Assembly (NCBI RefSeq): GCF_016899425.1
Contig: NZ_CP045994.1
Coordinates: 868,001-932,000 of the forward strand
Length of the DNA: 64,000 bases
Reading direction: 5' to 3'
Origin: Burkholderia sp. MS389
Lineage (GTDB): Bacteria > Pseudomonadota > Gammaproteobacteria > Burkholderiales > Burkholderiaceae
In this document: piece by piece, positions 28,144-37,168 of the stretch
Layout: every line of letters begins with the position of its first letter
How positions within the stretch are numbered: the first letter of the stretch is position 1
Notes under the pieces: model-generated
What the model was told of the DNA's origin: nothing
The model's input: the letters and a program-made list of their open reading frames with translations, nothing else
The model's database searches: none
Translations under genes and position numbers: made by a program

Positions 28144-28782
28144 TCACGCGCGGCCCTTCGGCAGCGTGCTGATCCGCTTGACCTCGCGCGATTCGAGCCA
28201 GTTCGGCGTGCGCGCGCAGTACAGCACCATCGGCAGCGCGTCCTCGCCCCAGAACAGCTGCTTGTTCATCCAGAAGGTGGGCACGCCGAACACGCCGAGC
28301 GCGATCGCATCGGCCGTGTTGCGGGCCAGCTGCGCGGCGGTTTCCTCGAATTCGATCAGCTCGTCGCCGTGGCTCACGCCGACGCGTTCGCACAGCGCCG
28401 CGAAGCCGTCCGGCGTCGATGGATCGTTGCCTTCTCGCCAGACGAAGCGGAACATTTCCAGCACCGTCACGATATCGGCGCGCAGCGCGATCGCGAGGCG
28501 CAGCACCTTGTCGGAATCGAATGGATGCGCGGGCGGCATCTTGAAGCGGATGCCGAGCTGTTCCGCGCGAAACAGCGCGTGACGGTACGTGAACACGCGC
28601 TTGGCCGGCACGTCGGCGCTCGGGCGCTGGCCCCAGTGGCGCTGCAGGTCGGGCAGCGATACGGCGACGGGGTTGAACGGCACGTCCGGCCATTTGTCGT
28701 GCTGCTCGAGCAGCAGATACGAGAACGGCGACACGAAGTCGAAGAACCAGGCGGGTTGGGCGGTATCGAGGCCGGTTGTCAT
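28144..28782 (-). CDS. 2-hydroxychromene-2-carboxylate isomerase family protein (DsbA/kappa-GST fold)
   Basis: The ATG at 28782 gives 212 residues starting MTTGLDTAQPAWFFDFVSPF. FDFVSPFSYLLLEQHDKWPD is the glutathione-binding start of the HCCA isomerase/kappa-class GST family, in which Ser replaces the DsbA CxxC. ALGVFGVPTFWMNKQLFWGEDALPM (two blocks) is the conserved C-terminal cis-Pro region. Naphthalene-pathway members isomerise 2-hydroxychromene-2-carboxylate using glutathione, but no ring-cleavage genes adjoin, so the substrate here is unknown. Confidence 0.8.
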   Translation of the reverse strand: MTTGLDTAQPAWFFDFVSPFSYLLLEQHDKWPDVPFNPVAVSLPDLQRHWGQRPSADVPAKRVFTYRHALFRAEQLGIRFKMPPAHPFDSDKVLRLAIALRADIVTVLEMFRFVWREGNDPSTPDGFAALCERVGVSHGDELIEFEETAAQLARNTADAIALGVFGVPTFWMNKQLFWGEDALPMVLYCARTPNWLESREVKRISTLPKGRA

Positions 28783-28876
28783 GTCGTTCTCCAGAAGGGG
28801 GGGCGTGCGGCGCCTGGCGGCGGCCTCCATGTTACGCGGCAGCGCGCGCATGCAGCAATGATCGCGGATCGTTCGC

Positions 28877-30319
28877 TCACGCGGAACCGGGAGTCGCCCG
28901 GGGGCCATCGCCGGCCGGCGGCGGGCCGGTTTCCGCGCGCGCCGGCGAATTGCCGGCGCCGGGCGGGCCCGCCGGCGCATCCTGGTCGTGCGCGGTGAGC
29001 CGTTCGCGCACGAAGCCGATGTGCTCGCGCAGCACGTAGAACTGCCCGGCGTACGCGAGCGGCATCTTCATCCGGTTCACGGCTTCCTCGATGTCGTCGA
29101 GCTCGTCGAGCAACTGCACGCGCTCCTCGGCCGTATGTTCGCCGAGCGCGCGGCGCTCGAGCGCGATCAGCGCGCCGTACCAGCGGTAGATGCGCGAGCG
29201 CACGCGCCAGCCGTACAGCGACGGCACGAGCCGCAGCCCGGGGATCAGCACGACGATCAGCGGCACGACCACGACCAGCAGCCGGTCGACGAGGCTCGCG
29301 ACCCAGAACGGCAGCCGCCGGTACAGGAAGCTCTTGCCCGACTTGTAGTAGCGGGCGGCGTCGTCGGACAGCGGAAAGCCGCGCGTGACGGACGACGGGA
29401 ATTCGCCCGCGTGCTGCAGGATCGTCGCGTGGCCGTGCACTTCGCGCGCGGCCTCGATCAGCAGGTCGGACAGCGCCGGGTGCAGCGAGTCGCGCGCGAC
29501 GAGTTCGATCGTCGGCGCGACCGTGTGGATGTCGGCCGGCGGCAGGTTGCGGCCGAGATCGTAGACGCCCATCGGCAGCGTGATTGCGGTCAGATACGGA
29601 AAGCGCCGCGCGTACGCCTCGGCCTGCGTGAACGAATATACGTGCACGCCGGGCGCGCGGAACAGCTTTGCCATCACCGGGATCTGCGTCGAGTCGCCGG
29701 ACAGGAACGCGGCGTCGATCTTGCCGTCGAGCAGCGCGGTCGCGGCGTCCTCGCCGGCGGTCGGCAGCAACTCGGTCGGGCCGCCCGGCACGATGCCGTT
29801 CATCTTCAGCAGCGCGAGGCTCAGTTCGCGCGCGCCGCTGCCTTCGGCGCCGAGCGCGAGCCGCTTGCCCTTGAAATCGGACAGGCGCGCGACGACCGGG
29901 CCGCGGTACATGATCGCGAGCGGCACGTAGCCGATGCTGCCGAGCGACACCAGATGCTCGTCGCGCTCCTTCGGGCCGATGCCGCTCTGCACGAAGCCGA
30001 CGTCGACCGGCGCGTTCGGGTTCGACAGCCGCGCGAGGTTCTGCGCGGAACCTTCGGACGATTGAACGTCGAGCGTGACGCCGTTTTTCGCGAGGATCGT
30101 CTTGTATTTCTGCGCGGCGTTCCAGTACGTGCTGCCGGGCGGCCCGGCCGAGATCACGAGCGTGGACGGCGGCGCCGGCTGGATCAGCTTGACCGCGAGC
30201 CAGACGGCCGCGCCGGCGAGCAGCACGGTCGGGCCGATCGACAGCGCGAGGTCGCGCCACGACACGGCGACGAAGCGGGCGAGGATGCGGCGCGGCGGGC
30301 GGGGACGGGCAGGCTTCAT
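28877..30319 (-). CDS. Membrane-anchored TAXI-family TRAP solute-binding protein with C-terminal extension
   Basis: From ATG 30319 this has 480 residues. An N-terminal membrane helix (SIGPTVLLAGAAVWLAVKLI) is followed by a TAXI periplasmic binding domain (TLVISAGPPGSTYWNAAQKY, DVGFVQSGIG, YVPLAIMYRGP, AFLSGDSTQIPVMAK). After about residue 330 a second hydrophobic segment (LLVVVVPLIVVLIPGLRLVP) leads into a cytoplasmic, helix-rich tail with LLDELDDIEEAVNRMKMPL. Ordinary TAXI proteins end before this point. No TRAP permease gene is adjacent, so it is an orphan. The tail suggests a sensor or scaffold (inference). Confidence 0.75.
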   Translation of the reverse strand: MKPARPRPPRRILARFVAVSWRDLALSIGPTVLLAGAAVWLAVKLIQPAPPSTLVISAGPPGSTYWNAAQKYKTILAKNGVTLDVQSSEGSAQNLARLSNPNAPVDVGFVQSGIGPKERDEHLVSLGSIGYVPLAIMYRGPVVARLSDFKGKRLALGAEGSGARELSLALLKMNGIVPGGPTELLPTAGEDAATALLDGKIDAAFLSGDSTQIPVMAKLFRAPGVHVYSFTQAEAYARRFPYLTAITLPMGVYDLGRNLPPADIHTVAPTIELVARDSLHPALSDLLIEAAREVHGHATILQHAGEFPSSVTRGFPLSDDAARYYKSGKSFLYRRLPFWVASLVDRLLVVVVPLIVVLIPGLRLVPSLYGWRVRSRIYRWYGALIALERRALGEHTAEERVQLLDELDDIEEAVNRMKMPLAYAGQFYVLREHIGFVRERLTAHDQDAPAGPPGAGNSPARAETGPPPAGDGPRATPGSA

Positions 30320-30751
30320 GGGATCGGCGGATGACGCTGGCGTGACGCATCGGTGACGGTCGTCGCGGGACGATGCGGATTCTCGCGGCGATGGTACCCG
30401 GTTTCCCTGCGCCTGCGCGAGTCGGGGCGGTATTGCACCGCGGCACCGCGACGGCGGCGGGCATCCCGGCGTCAAAAGCTTTGCGCTTCGGCGGGCGCTG
30501 GATTACATTGTGCGACGCAGCCGCGCCCGATTCGCGCGCGACCCGGCACGTCATGAGGCCGGGCGCGTCCGGCCGGCGGCTGCCCGGCCCGACCGGCCCG
30601 CTTTTGCGTGCGCCGGCCGCCGGCCCGTGACGCCTCTCTCGTATCGCCGTGGAAAACACCGGCTGTCCCGCCCGTTCGCGCGCGGGCCGGCTGTTTTTGG
30701 GGGTATCCGGCCGTACTGTGCACGGCCGTTCCGGAGTGATAAGGAGATAGC
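30320..30751. other. Intergenic region between TAXI protein and BON protein genes
   Basis: These 432 bp of GC-rich divergent spacer contain several imperfect GC hairpins near 30555-30700 but none with a clear T-tract serving a flanking gene. No supported reading frame. The last 15 bp carry the BON gene's ribosome site (AAGGAG). Confidence 0.5.
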
Positions 30752-31117
30752 ATGAAGTCGATCGTGTTGAGAGCGTTGGGCGTCGCCGCCGTGGCGGCCT
30801 GTCTGTCGGGCAGCGTATATGCGCAGTCGAGCGACGCAGCGGCAACGGAAGCGCCGGCGGCCGCGACGAGCGCGCCGAAAGCCGCCGCGAAAACCGCGAA
30901 GAAGGCGAACCGCAAGCTCGGCTATGCGGTGCGCAAGGCCATTACGAAGGCAGGCGGCATCGACGTGGCGAACCTCGTCGTGCGCTCGAAGGGCGGCGCG
31001 ATCACGCTGGAGGGCACGGTGCCCGACCAGGCTCAGATCGACAAGGCGGAAGAGGCGGCGAAGGGCGTGAGCGGTGTGACGTCGGTCACGAACAAGCTGA
31101 CGGTTCAGCAGCAGTAA
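30752..31117 (+). CDS. Exported BON-domain protein
   Basis: This 121-residue protein starts after an AAGGAGATAGC ribosome site. A signal peptide (about residues 1-26, cut after SVYAQ) is followed by an Ala/Lys-rich linker and one BON domain (residues about 55-118). Its landmarks are YAVRKAITKAGGIDVANLVV, GAITLEGTVPDQAQIDKAEE and GVTSVTNKLTV. BON proteins such as OsmY and BP26 bind phospholipid or other envelope components and are often stress-induced. It is transcribed alone; a perfect palindrome at 31162 follows. Confidence 0.88.
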   Translation: MKSIVLRALGVAAVAACLSGSVYAQSSDAAATEAPAAATSAPKAAAKTAKKANRKLGYAVRKAITKAGGIDVANLVVRSKGGAITLEGTVPDQAQIDKAEEAAKGVSGVTSVTNKLTVQQQ

Positions 31118-31161
31118 CGCCGGGCGGCGGCGCGCGAGCGCCGCGCGCGCCCGTTTCAGGC

Positions 31162-31183
31162 GGGCCCCGGCATGCCGGGGCCC
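31162..31183 (+). terminator. Perfect 22 bp palindrome after the BON gene (probable terminator)
   Basis: GGGCCCCGGCA/TGCCGGGGCCC is an uninterrupted palindrome followed by GTTTG. Its position 44 bp after the BON stop suggests a terminator, though the T-tract is short. Confidence 0.55.
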
Positions 31184-31255
31184 GTTTGCGCTTCAGGGGG
31201 CCGACAGCCGCGCGCGGCGCGGCGACGGACCGATAACGATATCGAGGGGGCGGCG

Positions 31256-33346
31256 ATGACGAAGTTCGGGTGGGGCAAGCGGGTGGTGTGGGGGGCGGCG
31301 CTGGCCGCGGTCGCGATGCTCGGCGCCTGCAACGGCGACGAGTCGGCCGAGCGCAACCGGTTGCCCGGCTTCGTGTCCGGCAGCGTGCGCACGACGGCCT
31401 ACGACGGCGCGAGCGACGACCTGCTGACGGCCGGCCTCGGCAAGACGGGCCTCGCGGCGGCGACCGCGCCGGGCTTCGCTAACCCGTCGCGGCCGACGAG
31501 CGCCGAATTGCGCCGCCTCGCGATCTGGTCGAACTACCGCGCGCTCGTCGACATGAGCGCGAACGGCGGCTACGGCCGCTTCTGGGGGCCGAACGTCGAC
31601 CTCGACGGCAACGACACGCTCGGTGAAGGCAAGATCCCCGGCACCGAATATCTCGCGTATGCCGACGACGGCAGCGGCGCCAAGAACGTGACGCTGCTCG
31701 TGCAGGTGCCTGCCAGCTTCAATCCCGCGCAGCCCTGCATCGTCACCGCGACGTCGTCCGGCTCGCGCGGCGTGTACGGCGCGATTTCCGCGGCCGGCGA
31801 ATGGGCGCTCAAGCGCGGCTGCGCGGTCGCCTACAACGACAAGGGCGGCGGCAACGGCGCGCACGAACTCGGTTCCGACGCCGTCACGCTGATCGACGGC
31901 ACGCTCGCCGACGCGGTGCTGGCCGGCACCGCGAGCCTGTTCACCGCGAACGTGACGAGCGGCGATCTCGCCGCGTTCAACGGCCGCTTCCCGAACCGCT
32001 ATGCGTTCAAGCACGCGCATTCGCAACAGAATCCGGAACAGGACTGGGGGCGCGTGACGCTGCAGGCGGTCGAATTCGCATACTGGGCGCTCAACGAGCA
32101 GTTCGGCCCGCTGATCGACGGCACGCATCACGCCGTGCGCTATCGCGCGGGCGACATCACGACGATCGCCGCGTCGGTCAGCAACGGCGGCGGCGCGTCG
32201 CTCGCGGCGGCCGAGCAGGACAGCCGCGGCTGGATTACCGCGGTCGTGGTCGGCGAGCCGCAAATCAACGTGCGGATGGCGCCGAATGCGGTCGTCCGGA
32301 CGGGCGGCCAGCCGGCGCCGTCGTTCGGCCGGCCGCTGGCCGATTACGCGACGCTCGCGAACCTGCTGGAACCGTGCGCGGCCGCGTCGGCGTCGCTCGC
32401 CGGCGCGCCGTACCTGAGCGCGCTGCCGTCCGCGACCACGCAGTCGATCCGCACGCAGCGCTGCGCAACGCTCGCCGCGGCCGGGCTGGTGGCGGGCGCC
32501 GACACGCAGAGCCAGGCGGCCGACGCGCTCGCGCAGCTCCATGCGGCCGGCTATCTGGCCGATTCCGACCTGTTGCAGGCGGCGATGTGGGATTCGCAGG
32601 CGATTCCCGCGATCGCGGTCACCTATGCGAACGCGTACACGCGCTCGCGCGTCACCGACAACCTGTGCAACTTCAGCTTCGCGACGACGAACGCGGCGAC
32701 GGGCGCGGTCGCGGCGCCCGCCGCGTCGCCGATGCCGGCCGTGTTCGGCATCGGCAACGGCGTGCCGCCGACGGCCGGCATCAATCTCGTGTTCAACAAC
32801 GGCGCGGGCGTCGACCACCGGCTCGCGACGCCCGATGCGAGCTTCGCGGGCGCGCTGTGCCTGCGCCAGCTGTGGACGAACGGGATGCTCGGGATGCCCG
32901 CGAACGTCGACGCGGTGCGCGTGAACGCGAACCTGCACGGCAAGCCGGCGATCATCGTGCAAGGCCGCAGCGACGCGCTCGTGCCCGTGAACCACGCGTC
33001 GCGCGCGTACGTCGCGCAGAACGGCATCAGCGAAGCCGGGCGCAGCCAGCTGGTGTTCTACGAAGTGACGAACGGCCAGCACTTCGACGCGTTCCTGTCG
33101 GTGCCGGGCTTCGACACGCGCTTCGTGCCGGTTCACTACTACAACGTGCAGGCGCTGAACCTGATGTGGAAGCGCCTGAAGAACGGCGCGCCGCTGCCGC
33201 CGTCGCAGGTGATCCGCACGGTGCCGCGCGGCGGCACGCCGGGCGCCGCGCCCGCGCTGACGAGCGCGAACCTGCCGCCGATCTCGGCCGCGCCGGGCGC
33301 GAACGCGATTTCCGTCGGCGTCGGCACGATCGACGTGCCGCTCTGA
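31256..33346 (+). CDS. D-(-)-3-hydroxybutyrate oligomer hydrolase (exported lipoprotein)
   Basis: This 696-residue protein starts at ATG 31256. A signal peptide ending in a lipobox (AMLGAC) predicts lipid attachment at Cys26 or so and release to the envelope. The body matches 3-hydroxybutyrate oligomer hydrolases (EC 3.1.1.22), which split dimers and short oligomers from PHB breakdown: WSNYRALVDMSANGGYGRFWG, TATSSGSRGVYGAISAAGEWA, AYNDKGGGNGAHEL, and SVSNGGGASLAAAEQ with the nucleophile Ser near residue 309. Late GKPAIIVQGRSDALVPVNHA and TNGQHFDAFL supply the Asp and His. No other PHB gene is nearby. A clear terminator follows. Confidence 0.88.
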   Translation: MTKFGWGKRVVWGAALAAVAMLGACNGDESAERNRLPGFVSGSVRTTAYDGASDDLLTAGLGKTGLAAATAPGFANPSRPTSAELRRLAIWSNYRALVDMSANGGYGRFWGPNVDLDGNDTLGEGKIPGTEYLAYADDGSGAKNVTLLVQVPASFNPAQPCIVTATSSGSRGVYGAISAAGEWALKRGCAVAYNDKGGGNGAHELGSDAVTLIDGTLADAVLAGTASLFTANVTSGDLAAFNGRFPNRYAFKHAHSQQNPEQDWGRVTLQAVEFAYWALNEQFGPLIDGTHHAVRYRAGDITTIAASVSNGGGASLAAAEQDSRGWITAVVVGEPQINVRMAPNAVVRTGGQPAPSFGRPLADYATLANLLEPCAAASASLAGAPYLSALPSATTQSIRTQRCATLAAAGLVAGADTQSQAADALAQLHAAGYLADSDLLQAAMWDSQAIPAIAVTYANAYTRSRVTDNLCNFSFATTNAATGAVAAPAASPMPAVFGIGNGVPPTAGINLVFNNGAGVDHRLATPDASFAGALCLRQLWTNGMLGMPANVDAVRVNANLHGKPAIIVQGRSDALVPVNHASRAYVAQNGISEAGRSQLVFYEVTNGQHFDAFLSVPGFDTRFVPVHYYNVQALNLMWKRLKNGAPLPPSQVIRTVPRGGTPGAAPALTSANLPPISAAPGANAISVGVGTIDVPL

Positions 33347-33957
33347 CGGCGCCCGTCACGCGCCTCCAGCAAGCCGGACAGCCGTCCGGCTTTTTTTATG
33401 GGCGTTTCTGGAATCGGTCCCGGACTGCCTTTTATCGGAATGGCGAGCGCTGTAACAAATTCTTACTTTACGGCGATAAATCCGGAACCTATTATGCGCC
33501 GGTATTTTCACTTAATTTAATAAATCGGATTGCGAGCATATTCCTTTCCATTTAGTTAATCGTTCCTTTCGATTTTATTCAATCGGATCGAGTCGCGATT
33601 GGTCGCGGTTTCGCGATTAATCGGTATCTCGCCGATGGGGATCGTTTGTCTGGTCGAAGTGAAGACGCTTTGCTGAGCGGGCTTTGCGAGGCGTCCTTTT
33701 GTCCGTCGCTTTCGTTATGCGTGCGAATCCGCGGAATGAATCCGTATTGCGGTGAATCATCGAATTATCGTTGCCAATGGAGTTTATGCCATTGTGCGGT
33801 TGCAAAAAAAGGTGGGGTAAATCGTGCCGATCGGTATTCGCCGATCCGGTAAAAAACTCGGAGTGCGTCGCATAACGAATGCATTCCCGGTGCGGAGCGC
33901 CGGCGCAAATGATCCCTTGCGACCGGCGGTATTTATCGTTCTGTTCGAGAGGCAATA
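33347..33957. other. AT-rich noncoding region upstream of the S10 peptidase
   Basis: These 611 bp hold the 3HB hydrolase terminator and then, from about 33420 to 33940, sequence far richer in A and T than the flanking genes. Short frames on both strands (up to 116 codons) match no family and have no ribosome site. It may contain the peptidase promoter with a long leader. Confidence 0.6.
33372..33397 (+). terminator. Rho-independent terminator of the 3HB oligomer hydrolase gene
   Basis: The stem AGCCGGAC (33372-33379) / GTCCGGCT (33384-33391) is perfect with an AGCC loop and is followed by a run of T. It lies 26 bp past the stop codon. Confidence 0.93.
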
Positions 33958-35793
33958 ATGACGACACGCAAGTCCTTGAAAGACGGTTTCGCGCTATTCG
34001 GAACGACCTTGAGCGTACCGCTCGCCGCCGCGGCGGCCGCGGCGCTGCTCGTCACGGGGTGCGGCGGCGACGATGGGCCGAGCCCGGCTGCGTCGGCCGC
34101 CACCGCGGCCGCGACGTCCAGCGGCGGCACGTCGGCCACCACCGACGCAACGGCCGCCACCGCGGCCGACCAGCCGTACGTCGACACCGACGTGTACGGC
34201 ACCGGGCCGAACGATGCGGTCACGGATTCGACGGAAGGCGCGGCGGTCGTGCACCGCCAGGTCGCGATCGGCGGCAAGACGATCCAGTACACGGCCACCA
34301 CCGGTCACCTGACGACGATCGATCCGGTCACGTCGGCGCCGAACGCGAAGATGTTCTACGTCGCGTACACGCAGGACAATCCCGACCCGTCGAAGCCGCG
34401 CCCGGTCACGTTCTTCTACAACGGCGGCCCGGGCTCGTCGTCGGTCTACCTGCTGCTCGGCTCGTACGGGCCGAAGCGCCTGCAGTCGTCGTTCCCGAAC
34501 TTCACGCCGCCCGCGCCGTACAAGCTGCTCGACAATCCGGACAGCCTGCTCGACCGCACCGACCTCGTGTTCATCAACCCGGTCGGCACCGGCTACTCGA
34601 CGGCGATCGCGCCGGCGAAGAACAAGGACTTCTGGGGCACCGACCAGGATGCGCGCTCGATCGACCGCTTCATCCAGCGCTACCTGACCAAGTACTCGCG
34701 CTGGAATTCGCCGAAGTTCCTGTACGGCGAGTCGTACGGCACCGCGCGCAGCGCGGTCGTGTCGTGGGTGCTGCACGAGGACGGCATCGATCTGAACGGG
34801 ATCACGCTGCAGTCGTCGATCCTCGACTATGCGAACGCGCTGTCCGCGCCGGGCACGTTCCCGACGCTCGCGGCCGATGCGTTCTACTGGAAGAAGACGA
34901 CGCTCAACCCGACGCCGACCGATCTCGACGCGTACATGGTGCAGGCCCGCCACTACGCGGACAACACGCTCGCGCCGCTTGCGCAGAAGCCGAATCCGCA
35001 GGACGGCGGCTTCGTGAACGTGCGGCTGAACCTGAAGCTGCAGACCGCTCAGCAGATGGGCGCGTACATCGGCACGGACCCGACGTCGCTGATCCAGACC
35101 TTCGGCAACCCGGCCGCGCTCGGCAACGTGCCGTCGTCGGACGACAACCCGCCGTACACGTTCTTCCTGACGCTCGTGCCGGGCACGCAGATCGGCCAGT
35201 ACGACGGTCGCGCGAACTTCACGGGCAAGGGCATCGCGCCGTACATCCTGCCGAACTCGGGCAGCAACGATCCGTCGATCACGAACGTCGGCGGCGCGTA
35301 CACGGTGCTGTGGAACAGCTACATCAACACCGATCTCAAGTACACGTCGACGTCGTCGTTCGTGGACCTGAACGACCAGGTCTTCAACAACTGGGACTTC
35401 AGCCACACGGACCCGACCGGCGCGAACAAGGGTGGCGGCAACACGCTGTACACGGCCGGCGACCTGGCGTCGACGATGAGCGTGAACCCGGACCTGAAGG
35501 TGCTGTCGGCGAACGGCTATTTCGACGCCGTCACGCCGTTCCACCAGACGGAGCTGACGCTCGCGCAGATGCCGCTCGATCCGACGCTCAAGGCGCAGAA
35601 CCTGACGATCAAGAACTACCCGTCGGGCCACATGATCTATCTGAACGACGCGTCGCGGACCGCGCTGAAGGGCGATCTCGCCAACTTCTACGACGGCATC
35701 CTCGCGAACCGTACTGCGCTGCAACGCGTGCTGAAGCTGCAGGCGCGCACGCAGCAGATGAAGCAGCAGAAACTGCAGCAGCAGGGGCAGTAA
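33958..35793 (+). CDS. S10-family serine carboxypeptidase (exported lipoprotein)
   Basis: This 611-residue protein has an N-terminal signal with lipobox LLVTGC, then an Ala/Thr-rich linker to about residue 70. The S10 domain follows with the oxyanion motif FFYNGGPGSSSVYLLLGSYG, VFINPVGTGYSTA, and the nucleophile in KFLYGESYGTARSAV (Ser near residue 260). The catalytic Asp is in LSANGYFDAVTPF and the His in NYPSGHMIYLND, so the triad is complete. S10 enzymes remove C-terminal residues at acidic pH and are uncommon in bacteria except in this group. The C-terminus is Gln-rich (QQMKQQKLQQQGQ). It follows a GAGAGG ribosome site and ends before a strong terminator. Confidence 0.9.
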   Translation: MTTRKSLKDGFALFGTTLSVPLAAAAAAALLVTGCGGDDGPSPAASAATAAATSSGGTSATTDATAATAADQPYVDTDVYGTGPNDAVTDSTEGAAVVHRQVAIGGKTIQYTATTGHLTTIDPVTSAPNAKMFYVAYTQDNPDPSKPRPVTFFYNGGPGSSSVYLLLGSYGPKRLQSSFPNFTPPAPYKLLDNPDSLLDRTDLVFINPVGTGYSTAIAPAKNKDFWGTDQDARSIDRFIQRYLTKYSRWNSPKFLYGESYGTARSAVVSWVLHEDGIDLNGITLQSSILDYANALSAPGTFPTLAADAFYWKKTTLNPTPTDLDAYMVQARHYADNTLAPLAQKPNPQDGGFVNVRLNLKLQTAQQMGAYIGTDPTSLIQTFGNPAALGNVPSSDDNPPYTFFLTLVPGTQIGQYDGRANFTGKGIAPYILPNSGSNDPSITNVGGAYTVLWNSYINTDLKYTSTSSFVDLNDQVFNNWDFSHTDPTGANKGGGNTLYTAGDLASTMSVNPDLKVLSANGYFDAVTPFHQTELTLAQMPLDPTLKAQNLTIKNYPSGHMIYLNDASRTALKGDLANFYDGILANRTALQRVLKLQARTQQMKQQKLQQQGQ

Positions 35794-35897
35794 GTGTTGC
35801 GGGCGGCGGGCGCCGCCCGCCGCGGCGGAAAAGTGCACGCGCGCGTGCGTCCCGATGTGGCGGGTCGTGTACGTTGATGGTGTGGCTGTCGTTCCAC

Positions 35898-35938
35898 AAG
35901 ATGCCCCCGAGAGTCGTGGACTCCGGGGGCATCTTTTT
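35898..35938 (+). terminator. Rho-independent terminator of the S10 peptidase gene
   Basis: The 11 bp perfect stem AAGATGCCCCC (35898-35908) / GGGGGCATCTT (35925-35935) closes a 16 nt loop and runs into TTTTT. Confidence 0.92.
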
Positions 35939-36070
35939 GTGTCGGAGGGGGTATTGCCCCGGAAGTCGAAGGTGATGGCTTCCTTAATCCTCAAAACAGG
36001 GATGAAAAGCCCTCTATTGAGGATCGGCATGCGCCGACGGTGGCGTTTGTCACCAGACGCGAGGCGTTGC

Positions 36071-36859
36071 TTACGCCAGCACGAGCCGCACGCCCACCGC
36101 CACCAGGGTCGACGCGAGCAGGTTGCGCAGCAGCCGCTCGGGCGCGCGCGCCGACAGCAGGCTGCCGATCACGATGCCGGGCAGCGAACCGAGCAGCAGC
36201 GACAGCAGCATCGACCAGTCGACGGAGCCGAGCAGCCAGTGGCCCATGCCCGCGACCAGCGTGAGCGGCACCGCATGCGCGATGTCGGAACCGACGATGC
36301 GGGTCGTCGCCAGCAGCGGATACAGCAGCAGGAGCACGGTCACGCCGATCGCGCCGGCGCCGACCGACGTCATCGACACGAGCACGCCCAGCACGGCGCC
36401 CGTCAGCACGGTCGACCACAGCGTGCGCGCGGGGCTCGGCGCGAGCGGGTTGCGCGCGGCGAATGCCGTGAGCTGCGGGCGGAAGATCAGCGCGAGCGAC
36501 GTGAGCAGCAGCGCGACCCCGAGCACGAGCTGGATCATCCGCGCGGTACCCGGCGTGTTCATCCCGTGCGTGTGCAGCCACCACAGCGTGAGCGCCGCGG
36601 CCGGTACGCTGCCCACCGCGAGCCGGCCCGTGATGCGCCAGTCGACCGAGCCCTTCAGGCCGTGGACGAGCGTGCCGGTGGCCTTGGTCGCGGCCGCGTA
36701 CAGCAGGTCCGTGCCCACGGCCGTCGCCGGGTGGACGCCGAACAGCAGCACGAGGATCGGCGTCATCAACGAACCGCCGCCGACGCCCGTCAGGCCGACG
36801 AGAATGCCGACGAACAGGCCGGACAGCGAGTACAGCAGATCGATATGGGGAAGCGACAT
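36071..36859 (-). CDS. TauE/SafE-family sulfite/organosulfur exporter
   Basis: This 262-residue membrane protein with about 8 helices starts MSLPHIDLLYSLSGLFVG. The TauE/SafE repeats are visible as GLTGVGGGSLMTPILVLLFG and, in the second half, VSMTSVGAGAIGVTVLLLLY. Other landmarks are TDLLYAAATKATGTLVHGLK and GSLPGIVIGSLLSARAPERL. Members move sulfite, sulfoacetate or related anions. It is transcribed alone and no sulfur-metabolism genes adjoin. Confidence 0.88.
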   Translation of the reverse strand: MSLPHIDLLYSLSGLFVGILVGLTGVGGGSLMTPILVLLFGVHPATAVGTDLLYAAATKATGTLVHGLKGSVDWRITGRLAVGSVPAAALTLWWLHTHGMNTPGTARMIQLVLGVALLLTSLALIFRPQLTAFAARNPLAPSPARTLWSTVLTGAVLGVLVSMTSVGAGAIGVTVLLLLYPLLATTRIVGSDIAHAVPLTLVAGMGHWLLGSVDWSMLLSLLLGSLPGIVIGSLLSARAPERLLRNLLASTLVAVGVRLVLA

Positions 36860-37168
36860 CGGAGGCAGGCGGTTAGGTGGCGTTCGGCGGCGGCGCGCGG
36901 CCGCGGCGCTGCGCGCGCGTCAAAGTCCGCCATTGTCGCAAAAGTGGCGCGTCAATGTACGACTGCGTTAAAAATCGGCCGGGAAGGTCTGCACCGCAGG
37001 CGGCCGGCGGGACGTAAAACGGGCGTTTGAATGGGGCGCGACCGACGATGACGACCGGTCTGAAAGCGATGACGAACCGGGGCCGGCGCCGTGTATCCGG
37101 GCGCGCATAAAAAGGGCGCGACAGTGCGCGCCCCGACTCGATGCCGGTTCCGGGCCGCCCATCGACGG
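36860..37168. other. Intergenic region between the TauE and DHA2 exporter genes
   Basis: In 309 bp the only clear element is the terminator for the upstream-transcribed DHA2 gene at 37109. The remainder is GC-rich with no supported frame; it includes the TauE promoter region near 36920-36970. Confidence 0.5.
37109..37133 (-). terminator. Rho-independent terminator of the DHA2 exporter gene
   Basis: Read on the minus strand, the stem GGGCGCG/CGCGCCC with a 6 nt loop is followed by TTTTT (complement of 37109-37113). It lies about 36 bp past the stop of the exporter gene. Confidence 0.85.

Noticed and set aside
30640..30720. Terminator-like GC hairpins upstream of the BON gene
   Set aside because: Imperfect stems with no gene ending nearby on the matching strand.
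33617..33967. A 116-codon minus-strand frame upstream of the S10 peptidase
   Set aside because: No ribosome site and no family match, and it overlaps the peptidase start region. AT-rich DNA makes such frames less significant than elsewhere in the window, but nothing supports it.
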